Shown: positions 49,567 to 59,034, counted from the first letter of the stretch. The stretch is 64,000 nt of DNA from Ardenticatenales bacterium (GCA_020634795.1 JACKAZ010000010.1:1-64000); one strand, 5' to 3'. Made by a program: numbers and translations. The notes: a model not told the origin generated them from the sequence alone.

Positions 49567-52439
49567 GGCGTTTCGGTGGGAACCTCGCTGGGCAATGTAC
49601 CGCCCGTTAACTCCAACAACCGCTCCAACTCGCCCTGCAACGCTTCGAGCTCCTGTCCGTAGGTCGCCCAATCGCCGCGCTGCTGGGCCGCTTCTGCCGC
49701 ACGCAGCCGCTCGTTGGCGCTGACGACGAGTTCGTCCACCGTCGCATCGCTCGGCACGGTTGTGGCGTCGGTGGGGGGCGGGGTGGCGCTTCCCGTTTCG
49801 GGGTCAGTGACGATCACGTCGACCGCGGGCGCCCGTTCGATCAGCGCGGTGAGCGCGTCGGTCAGGTTCTCGCGCATCACCACGCGATTGCCGTTGACCA
49901 CGATCACCCGTTTCAGCTCTGGCAGGGCGCTGGCCGACGATTGCAGATAGAGCGGCTCGACATAGAGGAAGCTGTTGCCGAGGGGCAGCACGATCAGGTT
50001 GCCGCGGATGACCTGCGAACCGATCTGACTCCAAAGCGAAATCTGTTCGGAGATCGACGGCTCTTGGTCGATGCGACTCTCGATTTGAAGTGGGCCGAAG
50101 ACGAGTTGCTGCTTCGGTAACTCGTAGATGACCAACTCCCCGTAGTTTTCGCCATCGTTGCGCGCCGCCAACCATGCCACCATGTTGTTTTTGCCGAGCG
50201 GCACGTAGGGCCGAATCAACAAGAATTCGGGCGTCTGTTCAGTCGGCAGCGACGAAATGACGTAATACGGCTCCACCGGCTGCTGTTGCCCTTCCGCGAA
50301 CAGCTCTTGCGGAATGTCCCACTGATCCTCTTTGTTGTAGAAGACCTGCACATCTTGCATGTGATAGGTCAGATATTGCCGACTCTGCACTTCGAAGAGA
50401 TCTTCGGGATAGCGGATGTGAGCGCGAAGGTCGTCGGGCATGGCCTCCATCGGCTGGAAAAGACCCGGGAAGGCGTTGCTGTAGCTCTGAATGATCGGAT
50501 CGTCGGGGGCGGCGATGTAATAGGTGACCTGCCCATCGTAGGCGTTGATCGCGATCTTGGCCGCGTTGCGGATGTAGTTGAAGGCCCCATCGCCGGTGGG
50601 GGTTGAGTAGGGGAAATGGTCGCTGAGCGTGTAGCCATCCGCCAGCCAGACCAAGCTGCCATCGTCCCGCACCACCAAATAGGGATCGTCGTCCAGCGCC
50701 AAGAAAGGCGTGATACGCTGCACCCGCTCGCGCACATCGCGGTAATACATGGCGCGGGTTTCCGGCGTGATGTAATCGCTCAAGATCACGTTGAACTGGC
50801 CGAAGCGCATGGCAAAGACCAGCCGCCGCAGGAAGGAGCTGACCGGCACGCCCCCCTGCCCCGCATAGTTGGTGTAGACGTTCTGGTCGCCGCTGGGATA
50901 GTCGAACTCTTCGGCCCCGCTGTTGACGAAAACCGCACGATCGGTCAACTCGCCGTAGTAAATTTCGGGCCGCGTCACCTCGATATCGATCTCGCTGACG
51001 GGGGGCAGGTCACGGATCATGAAGACCGGCAACCCTTCGGGGCTGATCTCATCCACGGGGTTCATCACGATGCCGTAGCCGTGGGTGTACTGCAACTCTT
51101 GGTTGATCCAAGTCGGGTTGGCCAGCCCGGCTTGGTCCAACTCACGTCCGGCCAGCATCACCTGCCGTTGAATCCCGTCGATCACGTAGCGGTCGATGTC
51201 CACTTCCACAAAGCTGTAGTAAGGGCGGAGCGCCTGCAATTGATTGTAGGTTTGCAGCAAGGGGCGGTAGTCCCACAGCCGAATATTCTGCAGAATCGCA
51301 TCGTTGGCCCGCAGATCCGCGCCGCTGACCGCTGTCTCCACCTCGAACGACCGTCGCTCAATCTTGTCGAGGCCGTAGGCAAGGCGGGTCATCGCGATAT
51401 TGTGCTCAAGGTAGGGCGCTTCGCGGGATAGTTCGTTCGGCTCCACTTGGTAGCGCTGCATGATGGCCGGATAGATCGCGCCAAGCAGGAGCGACACGAC
51501 GAACCAGAGCCCGATCCCAATGGCAGGGAGACGTAGGTTGGGGCGCACAACGTTGAGCGCTACCGTAAGCGCCACGCCCACCGTCACGACGGCCAGCACG
51601 GTGAAAGCCAGCAGGCGGGCGTTGAGATCGGTGTAGCCCGCGCCATAGACGACGCCCGTCGGAGAGTAAAGCAGGTTGTAGCGGCTCAACCAGTAGCCGA
51701 CGGCCCACAGCAAGAGGAAGAGGGTCAACAGGAAGGCGAGTTGGCGGCGCAGGCCGTCGGATTCCAACAGCACCGTGGGGCGCTCTTGGATAAGGGCCCA
51801 GTTGCGTAAAGCGTGGATGGCGGCGACCCCCGCCATCGCCGCGATTAGCAGCCCCTGCCCCATTCCCTGTAACGCCTGCAAAAGGGGCAGATCGAAGAGA
51901 TAGAAGCTGATGTCGCGGTTAAAGACGGGGTCGGCCGCATTGAACGGAACGGCGTAATACCAGCGCAGCAACGATTCCCACAAGCTGCCGCCCGCGCTGC
52001 CGAAGATATAGGCCGTGAAGAGCGCTGCGCCGACAACGAGCCAGCGCGTGCCGCGCGGGAAGAAGCTGCGCGATGGATCGGCCTGGCGCTGCGCCCAGAG
52101 CCAGTTGACGAGCAAGAAGAGCGCGGCCACCGCGAAGAAGAGGGCGAAGCTGCCGATCTGCACCCCCCACTGCTTGCGCCAGACCGCGTCAAAGCCCAAC
52201 TCGCCGAACCAGAGCCAATCGGTGTAGGTGTCGATGATCCAGCGCCCGCTGGCAAAGAGCAGGAAGAGCAGCAGGAAGGGCAAGAGCCGCCAGAGGCAGC
52301 CCGGATTGAAGGTGACCTGTCGGGCAGGCGGCGCGTCACCACTGCCTCCGCCCCATCCCATTTCCTCGAACGCGCGGCGAAACGCTTCTGGGATTTCTTC
52401 TTCGTCGGTCGCGTCATTGGGATTCGGTCGCCATTGCAT
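49563..52439 (-). CDS. UPF0182 family membrane protein
   Basis: 958 residues. About seven transmembrane helices in the first 340 residues (LLPFLLLFLLFASGRWIIDTY, FALFFAVAALFLLVNWLW and others). A large extracytoplasmic domain follows, with family words such as NIAMTRLAYGLDKIE, FMIRDLPP, YGELTDRAVFVNSGAEEFDYP and VIRGNLIVLPLGNSFLYVEPLYLQ. Ends in a Thr/Pro-rich tail. Function of UPF0182 is unknown. It is first of a two-gene unit with the DUF6483-like gene. Degenerate ACTCA-type repeats lie upstream. Confidence 0.92.
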   Translation of the reverse strand: MQWRPNPNDATDEEEIPEAFRRAFEEMGWGGGSGDAPPARQVTFNPGCLWRLLPFLLLFLLFASGRWIIDTYTDWLWFGELGFDAVWRKQWGVQIGSFALFFAVAALFLLVNWLWAQRQADPSRSFFPRGTRWLVVGAALFTAYIFGSAGGSLWESLLRWYYAVPFNAADPVFNRDISFYLFDLPLLQALQGMGQGLLIAAMAGVAAIHALRNWALIQERPTVLLESDGLRRQLAFLLTLFLLLWAVGYWLSRYNLLYSPTGVVYGAGYTDLNARLLAFTVLAVVTVGVALTVALNVVRPNLRLPAIGIGLWFVVSLLLGAIYPAIMQRYQVEPNELSREAPYLEHNIAMTRLAYGLDKIERRSFEVETAVSGADLRANDAILQNIRLWDYRPLLQTYNQLQALRPYYSFVEVDIDRYVIDGIQRQVMLAGRELDQAGLANPTWINQELQYTHGYGIVMNPVDEISPEGLPVFMIRDLPPVSEIDIEVTRPEIYYGELTDRAVFVNSGAEEFDYPSGDQNVYTNYAGQGGVPVSSFLRRLVFAMRFGQFNVILSDYITPETRAMYYRDVRERVQRITPFLALDDDPYLVVRDDGSLVWLADGYTLSDHFPYSTPTGDGAFNYIRNAAKIAINAYDGQVTYYIAAPDDPIIQSYSNAFPGLFQPMEAMPDDLRAHIRYPEDLFEVQSRQYLTYHMQDVQVFYNKEDQWDIPQELFAEGQQQPVEPYYVISSLPTEQTPEFLLIRPYVPLGKNNMVAWLAARNDGENYGELVIYELPKQQLVFGPLQIESRIDQEPSISEQISLWSQIGSQVIRGNLIVLPLGNSFLYVEPLYLQSSASALPELKRVIVVNGNRVVMRENLTDALTALIERAPAVDVIVTDPETGSATPPPTDATTVPSDATVDELVVSANERLRAAEAAQQRGDWATYGQELEALQGELERLLELTGGTLPSEVPTETP

Positions 52440-52861
52440 GGGGTTGGCCTCGGAGCGTTTGGTGAGTTGAGTGAGTGGGGTGAGTCTGATACGTAGGGAG
52501 TCAAAGTGTCATGGTACGTTGGCGTGAGATGGGGCGGATGTAAGATTTCGTTTCCCCGCGCCACCCTGCCTTCTTGTTTCACTAGGCCTGGTGCCAACGA
52601 ATGTTGTGGTTAGCGAATCAAGGCGGATGTCAGCCGAAGGAACGGGGTGGGTATAGAGCAACGCATGAACAAAGGCGCTACGTGGGCCGCTATCCCCTCC
52701 GCCGCAAACGGCGCGGCACATCAGCAGAAAGGGGGCGGTATGTTGGCTACCGACCTGTCAACTTGTCGAATGGCTGCACCTTCACCACAAATGCCGACAC
52801 CATCACGATTATTTGGCGTCACGCAGCTCTACTTGGCCCGATGTTGCCGTTCCGTTCTGCG
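52440..52861. other. Intergenic DNA between UPF0182 and the lipoprotein gene
   Basis: Nearest the UPF0182 start, minus-strand CTCACCCCACTCACTCAACTCACC is a degenerate nonamer-like run (split: CTCACCCCACTCA, CTCAACTCACC). At the other end, decamer-type TAACGCAGAACGGAACGGC follows the lipoprotein stop (52865-52848). No gene seen between. Confidence 0.5.
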
Positions 52862-53614
52862 TTACTCGTTGGCCACAGGCAGCAGGTTGATGTCGCTGGC
52901 CCACTGCACAAAGCGCGTCACGACCCAACCCTCGCCGCCCTCGAAGCGAATCTTCACCCAATCGCCCACCTCGGTGCGGCCAATGCCCACGACCTCGTTG
53001 TTGGCGAAGACCCCGCCGAGTCGCGTGCTGTTCGTGCCCGGGCCGGAGCGCACATTGACCCCCGGCTGCGCGGTCACGCGGCCCAACACCGTGATGGACT
53101 CTGGGGTGGCCGTGGCGGGGGGCGCGGTGGGCGCATTGTCGGCCGTTGCCAGGGGCGCTGCAGTGGGCGAGGTGCTCTCCGCGCTTTCCACCACGACGGT
53201 CGCGGTGATGGGCGGTGGGCCGTCGACCCGCAGAACAATTTCAGCCACCTGGCTGCGTTCGTTTTCCAGATTATAGGCAAAGGCCTCGACCGTGGCGGTG
53301 TGCGCTTCCTCAAAGACCCAATCGTGGATCGCGGTAAATTGGTGTAGCTGCTCATCGGTCGGGGTACTGCTATCCCCGACGAGTACCCCGTCGACCCACA
53401 GCTCGATCCGCTGAATCGGCGTGACGCTGTCACTGGCGACGGTGGTGAATTCGACGCTCTCACCCGTCAGCACTCGCTCGCCGTTTCGGGGCGAACTGAT
53501 CGTCACCAAGGGGCCAACACTCTGCGCGGCCGGGTTGCTGTTACAGCCGACCAATCCCAACATCAGAACGAGCCATAAAAATGGGGCAAAGCGGCGGAGC
53601 GAGGGGATCTTCAT
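52862..53614 (-). CDS. Lipoprotein with Ig-like and SH3b domains
   Basis: 250 residues. Lipobox LGLVGC places the lipid-modified Cys at 24. An Ig-like (bacterial big/cadherin-type) module spans about 35-135 (VTISSPRNGERVLTGESVEF, IQRIELWVDGVLVGDSS). A Thr/Ala/Pro linker follows, then an SH3b domain (VNVRSGPGTNSTRLGGVF, WVKIRFEGGEGWV). Extracellular cell-wall binding is likely. The ATG at 53614 starts 1 bp after the HerA-like gene stop, so both are co-expressed. Stop codon TAA is part of a decamer-type repeat (GAGTAACGCAGA). Confidence 0.87.
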   Translation of the reverse strand: MKIPSLRRFAPFLWLVLMLGLVGCNSNPAAQSVGPLVTISSPRNGERVLTGESVEFTTVASDSVTPIQRIELWVDGVLVGDSSTPTDEQLHQFTAIHDWVFEEAHTATVEAFAYNLENERSQVAEIVLRVDGPPPITATVVVESAESTSPTAAPLATADNAPTAPPATATPESITVLGRVTAQPGVNVRSGPGTNSTRLGGVFANNEVVGIGRTEVGDWVKIRFEGGEGWVVTRFVQWASDINLLPVANE

Positions 53615-53615
53615 C

Positions 53616-55301
53616 TCATTTCTTTCCAAAGAGCAGATCGATGCCCGACTCGAAATCGTCGGCGGGCGTGGCAGGACGTGGCGATGGTGAAACCGCGTCA
53701 CTCGCGCCGCCCTGCAAGGCGAGCGCATCGTCGGTGGCCGTGCGCGGCTTGGTCACGGCGTCGTAAAAATCCTTGTCGTAGCGGCGGGTGCGCAGCGCAA
53801 TCGGCATCGGAATGGCGTGGCCGAAGATCATCGCCTGTTGCTTGGTGTCCAGACTGGCCAACCCCGCCCGAATCGCCTGCCGTTCCGAAAGACCAGACAA
53901 GACGGCCTGCAGGTCGCGGTCGTCCAACAGCTTGCCGGAGATGCGGGTGCCGACCTGCGACAGAATCTCGTCGTCGATGCCGCTCGGCCGCTGATCGACG
54001 ATGAGCAACGTCACGTAGTATTTACGCAATTCGCGGGCAATCGTTCCAAAGATCGTTTGACGGGCCATCTCGGGATTCAGGAAACGGTGCGCCTCTTCCA
54101 CTGTGATGACGAGCGGTTTCGGCTTGGTTTCGCGCGATGGCGCTTTGGTGTACGCTTCGACTTTATCACGGTACAACTCGCGGATGCGACGCGTCACCAT
54201 GTTGGCCACCACGATCTGGTCGAGCTGGGTTTCGTGTTTGCCGAAATGGAGAATGATGTGCTTGCCCCGTTCGAGGTAGCTGACCATGTCATCGAAAACA
54301 CGACGAGAGACGTGGCGCGAAATGTATTCTTTGTCGACGAGCAGGTGCAGGCGACGGTGCAGCGCTTCGAGCGACCCTTTGTGGCCGCCGTGATCGGCCA
54401 CGAGGGCCTCCAACGCTTCCGGCCCCAATTCCAAGAACTCGGCCAGCCAGTTGTCCCGATAGACACGGCGCAGCAACGACAGATTGACCGCGGCGGTATC
54501 GACCGACAGCCCCAGCTCACCGCTGAGCGAGAGCAGGTCGTCAGTCGTGATCTCATCCATGCCGATGGTCAGGTGGTGATCGGCCTGCGCATTGGTTCGA
54601 TCCAACGAGTAGACGACCACCTGCGGGCCGAACAGCTCCTTCAACCCCTTCACCCGTTCCCCTTCCTCCGATTCTTTGGCGAAGGCATATTCGTTGTGCA
54701 TGTCGAAGATCAGGTTGCGGGCCACGTCGCGGGCGATGAGTCCACAGACGATCAAGCGCGTCAGGAAGCTTTTGCCCGTGCCGGTCGAGCCAAAGATGCC
54801 GGTCGACCGTTCGACCAATTTGGCGAGATCGATCGGGATGTCCATCTCCATCGTCAGTGGCCTGCCGATGGCAAAGCGGCTGCCGCTGCCCGAATCGCGG
54901 CCAAAAACGGTGGCGAAGTCGGCGTCGGTGGCGGCGACGAGCCGCGCGAAATGCATCGGGATGTTGCGCACGGGCTGGGGCGGCTGCGGGGGCGCCAGCT
55001 CGTCCTCGGCCAGCCGCGCCACCGAGAGCAGCGGTTTCACTTCGGCATTGACGTAGGTTGCCGTGCCGCGCAGCAGGCGGCGCGCAAAGTCGGAGAGAGC
55101 GGGGGGGGCGCTCAGCAGGCCGAGATCGGTGGTCGCGAGTTCCAAATCTTGGAGCAACGAGAAATAGAGGTGGGCATCCCCTTCTAAGACACAAAAATCC
55201 CCGATCCGCATCGCTTCGGGCGAGGTCGATTCATCGAGGCGCACCGTCAGCCCGTCGGTGAAGCCGCCAGCGGTGACGATGCCCAATCGTTGTCGTTCCA
55301 T
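53616..55301 (-). CDS. HerA-like DUF87 ATPase
   Basis: 561 residues. An N-terminal beta-barrel-like HAS domain precedes Walker A GSTGTGKS (171-178), Walker B LVITVEEAH (about 397-405) and the arginine-finger region RELRKYYVTLLIVDQRPSGID, with GTRISGKLLDDRDLQAVL after it. HerA hexamers translocate DNA, usually with NurA in end resection; no nurA is in the window. It is followed immediately by the SH3 lipoprotein, an unexpected partner. Some family members act in membrane or mobile-element contexts. Confidence 0.9.
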   Translation of the reverse strand: MERQRLGIVTAGGFTDGLTVRLDESTSPEAMRIGDFCVLEGDAHLYFSLLQDLELATTDLGLLSAPPALSDFARRLLRGTATYVNAEVKPLLSVARLAEDELAPPQPPQPVRNIPMHFARLVAATDADFATVFGRDSGSGSRFAIGRPLTMEMDIPIDLAKLVERSTGIFGSTGTGKSFLTRLIVCGLIARDVARNLIFDMHNEYAFAKESEEGERVKGLKELFGPQVVVYSLDRTNAQADHHLTIGMDEITTDDLLSLSGELGLSVDTAAVNLSLLRRVYRDNWLAEFLELGPEALEALVADHGGHKGSLEALHRRLHLLVDKEYISRHVSRRVFDDMVSYLERGKHIILHFGKHETQLDQIVVANMVTRRIRELYRDKVEAYTKAPSRETKPKPLVITVEEAHRFLNPEMARQTIFGTIARELRKYYVTLLIVDQRPSGIDDEILSQVGTRISGKLLDDRDLQAVLSGLSERQAIRAGLASLDTKQQAMIFGHAIPMPIALRTRRYDKDFYDAVTKPRTATDDALALQGGASDAVSPSPRPATPADDFESGIDLLFGKK

Positions 55302-55361
55302 GGAAAATGCTCTGAAAATTGTGGTGTGGGGCGATGGGAGGCGAGGCGAGCGGGTAGACGC

Positions 55362-55742
55362 TTAGGGAAGAAGTTGAACAGCTTCTCCAAGCCCGTCCAG
55401 TACGATATCAAGTGGGTTGAGCAAGTCGCACCCTAGAATTATTTCTGAGGCGATTGCATCACCCACAACTTCGTTGGCGTAGCGAATCTTTCCGCCTGTT
55501 GGGACATCGATCGAGTAACGCAAGAGTCTAGGACGCTCCCCACTGACCACGAATCCAAGCTTCGTCAGTGATCGGCGCACCGAGTTCTTCTGAGACTGCT
55601 AACGGGAGGATAGAACAATCCGCACCCGTGTCGACAAAAGCCTCTATGGGGCCTATGTGCTGCGCATCAGCGGCTGTGATCATGGCGACTTCACACCTGA
55701 TGCAGGAGGAGTGTAGTTGCGACTGTCGTTGAACGTTGTCAT
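55362..55742 (-). pseudogene. Retropepsin-like aspartic protease, frameshifted
   Basis: Aspartic protease motif VDTGADCSILPLAV and the later ILGCDLL flap/second-half words are clear, but they lie in different frames. The frame beginning MTTFNDSRNYTPPA (ATG at 55742) fails near 55690-55705. The next frame (CEVAMITAADAQHIGPIEAF) ends after WIRGQWGAS, and a third resumes at ERPRLLRYSIDVPTGG. One shift maps to a G run at 55536-55542. At least two indels, so the gene is broken (or the sequence is faulty here). Confidence 0.8.
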
Positions 55743-56106
55743 GCTTCTCGATCAATTCTGGGGCTTCGAACTAGGAACTCGCGCTCCGAGGGCGCCACTA
55801 CTTTCTTTAGCAGGACGGGCATATGCCCCCACCGCTCGAAGATACGAAGGTGCATTGTCGCAAGTTGGGGTCGTGATCGACCAGCTCCCCGTTAAGGAAT
55901 GCCACATATTCACCGGCACTCTGCTCGATGAATTCACCAAGTTGATTTTCAAAGGCGGCACGTTCTGCGGCAATTTTCTCACGCTTGCCCATTGTGACAG
56001 AGTTCTGCACCGCCTCGCGGATGACTACTTCCGGCGGCCGCTGCCGCGCACTCGCCAATTTCACAACCGCATCGGAAAGCTCGTCTGAAAGGGTGATGTT
56101 GAGCAT
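55739..56106 (-). pseudogene. DUF5678-type protein, frameshifted
   Basis: N-terminal MLNITLSDELSDAVVKLASA resembles a ribbon-helix-helix start, followed by SAGEYVAFLNGELVDHDPNLRQ. There the frame is lost; restoring one base near 55855 continues as MHLRIFERWGHMPVLLKKVV and LVRSPRIDREA to a TGA that overlaps the protease ATG (ATGA). Such small proteins commonly sit before retropepsin-like genes. Consistent with a single-base deletion (CAAATG to CAATG). Confidence 0.78.
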
Positions 56107-56109
56107 CTG

Positions 56110-56277
56110 ATACCAATTCTCATAGCAATTGTGGATGTGGAATGGACGGTGTAACCGTGGGGCGGGGGATTAAAATCCCCGCTGGAGGGCCTGTCGGCCA
56201 AGGGGCCTGCCTGCGCAGGCCCCTTCTTTGCTGTTACCATTGATCGACGTCGCACAATCAACCAGCCGAATTGGTAT
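56110..56277. mobile_element. MITE-like palindromic element with 10-bp terminal inverted repeats
   Basis: ATACCAATTC (56110-56119) and GAATTGGTAT (56268-56277) are perfect inverted repeats. Inside, GGTGTAAC and GTTACC (56149-56238) bracket three successive hairpins: GGGGATT-AA-AATCCCC, GGCC-TGTC-GGCC and GGGGCCTGC-CTGC-GCAGGCCCC. No coding capacity. No clear target duplication seen. Could also be a structured RNA with a terminator (the last hairpin is followed by TTCTTT). Confidence 0.62.
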
Positions 56278-56373
56278 GACTCCGTTTTTTTTCCAGTGCT
56301 GCCGCTACAGGAGATTATAGCATACGGCGTGATTAGATTGACGCGTCTTCGAACCGCATATAGAAGCAGTGGA

Positions 56374-56985
56374 CTACGGCTCGACGCCGAGTATCAGCAG
56401 AGGCACGGCCGGATTAGTACGCCCGCTGCGCAGAATGTTGTGTAGCTCACCCTCATAATAGGCGATGCCGCTCGACATCTGCTGCTGCATCGCTTTGGTG
56501 GGCAAAATTTCGATCCCGACGAAAATGCGGCGTGCCGCATAAAAAGCCATATGCTTTACAAAAAGATCGTAAGCAATAAAGGCATATTTACCGAACTGCA
56601 CTTCGATCGCAATTCCCTCCTTGACATGATCCGTCTGATTATAGGAAAAGATCGTCGGCATACCCTCTCTCTCCAAGAACTGCTTCTGATCGGCAGGCCC
56701 CATGTCCTCCATGACGCTGTATTGATCTTCATTATGTGCTATGTAATAGTCGTGGCGTTCGCTTTTCCAACCAAGCGAGCGAAGACGTGCATCAATCGCT
56801 AGATTCAAGCAGCGAGGGCTGAAAAAATGGGCGCCTTGGCTTCTCTTTTCTTGGCTAATCTTCGTGCGACATGCTTCGGCATCAACCGATTCAATCGCCT
56901 GCAGGATCTCTTCATAGGCGGCTTTACGGTGAACCAACAACCACTCTTCACCGTTTTGATGCGAATGCTTCTTAGCAATTTTCAT
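56374..56985 (-). CDS. Type II restriction endonuclease, BglII/BstYI-like
   Basis: 203 residues. Asp119, Glu128 and Gln130 in DHVKEGIAIEVQFGKYAF have the D-x8-E-x-Q spacing of the BglII active site. MSSGIAYYEGEL and VGIEILPTK fit the BglII/BstYI family. Lies 9 bp after a DNA methyltransferase gene on the same strand. AT-richer codon use than neighbours suggests transfer. Predicted target has a GATC core (AGATCT or RGATCY), inferred from family only. Confidence 0.8.
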   Translation of the reverse strand: MKIAKKHSHQNGEEWLLVHRKAAYEEILQAIESVDAEACRTKISQEKRSQGAHFFSPRCLNLAIDARLRSLGWKSERHDYYIAHNEDQYSVMEDMGPADQKQFLEREGMPTIFSYNQTDHVKEGIAIEVQFGKYAFIAYDLFVKHMAFYAARRIFVGIEILPTKAMQQQMSSGIAYYEGELHNILRSGRTNPAVPLLILGVEP

Positions 56986-56994
56986 CTCGGTCCC

Positions 56995-57939
56995 TCAAAG
57001 CCCTAGTTCTTGCTGGGCGGACAATTCCTCCCCTGTCCATTGATTTCGTGCTAGTTTACTGGTCGGTTCCGGTTTATAGACTGGTTTATCCGCTCTCACC
57101 TTGATCTCACCTGACAAGGTCTTTTTTACTCGATCCATCGCAATTTTGTGATAAGCTTCCATCAGTTCGGCCCCTGCAATCCGTCGGCGGTTGAGCAAGG
57201 CAGCGACAGCCGTTGTACCGGCGCCCAAAAATGGGTCAAAGACCAAATCATCCGGTTGGCTCATTGATAGAACAAGTCGCTGTACCAGCGACACCGGAAA
57301 TTGGCAGGGATGATCTGTTTTCTCAATGTGGTTCGCCTTCACATTTGGGATATCCCAAACGTCTGAAGGATTTTTCCCTAGCGGATTCCCCGAGAGCTGA
57401 CCACGTTTTTCGCCTTTGAAATGACGTTTACCGGGATACTTCTGCGGGACCCGTACAGGATCAAGGTCGAAGTAGTAATCATCCGACTTTGTAAACCAGA
57501 GTATTGTTTCGTACCGTCCTGAAAAGCGGTTCTTGCAATGCAACCCATGTCCGAAATGCCAAATGATGCGGTTGCGCAACTTATAGCCTCGGCGCTTAAA
57601 TGATTCGTAGAGAATGATATCTAACGGCACAATCTCGCCACCATCCACATAATTACCCACTTGCCAGCAGATGCTACCCGTAGGTCGCAAGATACGATCA
57701 CAAGCAGCAATGACCTGATCTTGCTGATCTCGATAGGCCTCTAAGTCCATCACATCCTCATAAGCCTTCCCAATGTTATAAGGGGGGGATGTTATAGCAA
57801 GTTGTACCGACTGTTCCGGCATGTCCGACATAAGATCTAGACAATCACCTAGGTAGATCGTGGCACGATTGCTCGGATCATAATGCTGCGAGACAACTAA
57901 GTCTGCTCTTGAAAAGAGTGGGGTTGCGTATCCGTTCAT
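56995..57939 (-). CDS. DNA methyltransferase of a type II restriction system (beta class)
   Basis: 314 residues. Catalytic motif IV TSPPYNIG (50-57) precedes the SAM motif I FDPFLGAGTT (about 234-243), the order of beta-class amino-methyltransferases (N6-adenine or N4-cytosine). RYETILWFTKSDDYYFDLD and HIEKTDHPCQFP are typical. GGGAGGAAAACA gives a strong ribosome site. It is the upstream gene of the pair, so methylation can precede cleavage. AT-richer than flanking genes. Confidence 0.92.
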   Translation of the reverse strand: MNGYATPLFSRADLVVSQHYDPSNRATIYLGDCLDLMSDMPEQSVQLAITSPPYNIGKAYEDVMDLEAYRDQQDQVIAACDRILRPTGSICWQVGNYVDGGEIVPLDIILYESFKRRGYKLRNRIIWHFGHGLHCKNRFSGRYETILWFTKSDDYYFDLDPVRVPQKYPGKRHFKGEKRGQLSGNPLGKNPSDVWDIPNVKANHIEKTDHPCQFPVSLVQRLVLSMSQPDDLVFDPFLGAGTTAVAALLNRRRIAGAELMEAYHKIAMDRVKKTLSGEIKVRADKPVYKPEPTSKLARNQWTGEELSAQQELGL

Positions 57940-58019
57940 TGTTTTCCTCCCTTACTAGTGGTCGTAGCACAATCCAATTAACGAATCTAACCAGGAAAAT
58001 TGGAGAGTGGATTACGATG

Positions 58020-58481
58020 CTACACAAATCTCTTCTGCACCGCCCACCACGTCTGCGCTTGGCGCACCGCTTCGGCCAACGTGCCCACTTGGGGCTGCGC
58101 CTGATGGAGGGCAGCAACGGGCCACCAGCGACATTCCGCCGCATCGTCCGCAGCGACGGGCATCGCATCCGCATGGGCAATCGCGGTAAATTCCACGAGC
58201 ACGTAATGGAACGTGGCTTGGCCGCGTGTGTCCCGCTGCATGGCATCGAACGCCCCAAAGAGATGCAAGGGCGACAGCATCGACCCGTCAAGGCCCGTCT
58301 CTTCGTGTAACTCGCGCTGCGCGGCGGCGCTGAGCGCCTCGCCCCATTCGACGCGGCCGCCCGGAGGTGCCCATTGCCCTTCGCTCGGCGCCTTGCCACG
58401 CCGCACCAGCAGCGTTTCCCGCAACGTGTCGTCGCGGAAAAGGACGATGCCCACACCCACGCCGGGCCGCTGCGCCGACAT
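58020..58481 (-). CDS. NUDIX hydrolase
   Basis: 153 residues. The Nudix box GGRVEWGEALSAAAQRELHEETGL fits Gx5Ex7REUxEExGU. Start MSAQRPGVGVGIVLF at 58481, 1 bp after the dcd stop; an upstream start would read antisense-like Arg/Ser-rich sequence over dcd. Probably removes damaged or excess nucleoside diphosphate compounds. Co-expression with dcd suggests nucleotide-pool cleaning. Confidence 0.9.
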   Translation of the reverse strand: MSAQRPGVGVGIVLFRDDTLRETLLVRRGKAPSEGQWAPPGGRVEWGEALSAAAQRELHEETGLDGSMLSPLHLFGAFDAMQRDTRGQATFHYVLVEFTAIAHADAMPVAADDAAECRWWPVAALHQAQPQVGTLAEAVRQAQTWWAVQKRFV

Positions 58482-58482
58482 C

Positions 58483-59034
58483 CTAGAGGCGGGGCAACGT
58501 GATGCCGCGCTGCCCTTGGTATTTGCCCGACTTGTCGGCGTAAGAGACTTCCGGCGGATCGCCCTCGAAGAACAAGACCTGCGCGATCCCCTCGTTGGCA
58601 TAGACCCGTGCCGGCAACGGCGTGGTGTTGCTGATCTCGATGGTGATATGCCCCTCCCAGCCTGGCTCCAACGGCGTGAAGTTGGTCACGATCCCCGTCC
58701 GCGCGTAGGAACTTTTGCCCAGCACGATCCCGAGCACGTTGCGTGGCATCCTAATATACTCGACGCTGCGGGCCAGCGCGAAACTGTTGGGCGGAATCAA
58801 ACAACTTTCGCCCGACACCTCCACAAAAGAGCGCGGGTCGAAATGTTTGGGGTCGACAATGGCGTTGTTGACATTGGTGAAGATCATAAATTCCTCAGCC
58901 ACACGAATGTCATAGCCGTAGGAACTCACGCCGAAAGAGATCACGCCGTCACGCACTTGGCGATCCACATACGGCTCAATCATACCATGGTCGTGCGCCA
59001 TCTGGCGGATCCAGTGGTCAGGTTTGATGGACAT
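58483..59034 (-). CDS. dcd: dCTP deaminase
   Basis: 183 residues. Deaminates dCTP to dUTP for thymidylate synthesis. Family motifs present: SSYGYDIRVA, VLGKSSYARTGI with the catalytic Arg/Ser region, PLEPGWEGHITIEISN with the catalytic Glu, and the C-terminal SGKYQGQRGITLPRL lid. Length is normal. First of a two-gene unit with the NUDIX gene. Confidence 0.96.
   Translation of the reverse strand: MSIKPDHWIRQMAHDHGMIEPYVDRQVRDGVISFGVSSYGYDIRVAEEFMIFTNVNNAIVDPKHFDPRSFVEVSGESCLIPPNSFALARSVEYIRMPRNVLGIVLGKSSYARTGIVTNFTPLEPGWEGHITIEISNTTPLPARVYANEGIAQVLFFEGDPPEVSYADKSGKYQGQRGITLPRL

Noticed and set aside
53616..55301. HerA-NurA resection module
   Set aside because: The HerA-like ATPase is clear but neither neighbour resembles NurA, so a resection operon is not claimed.
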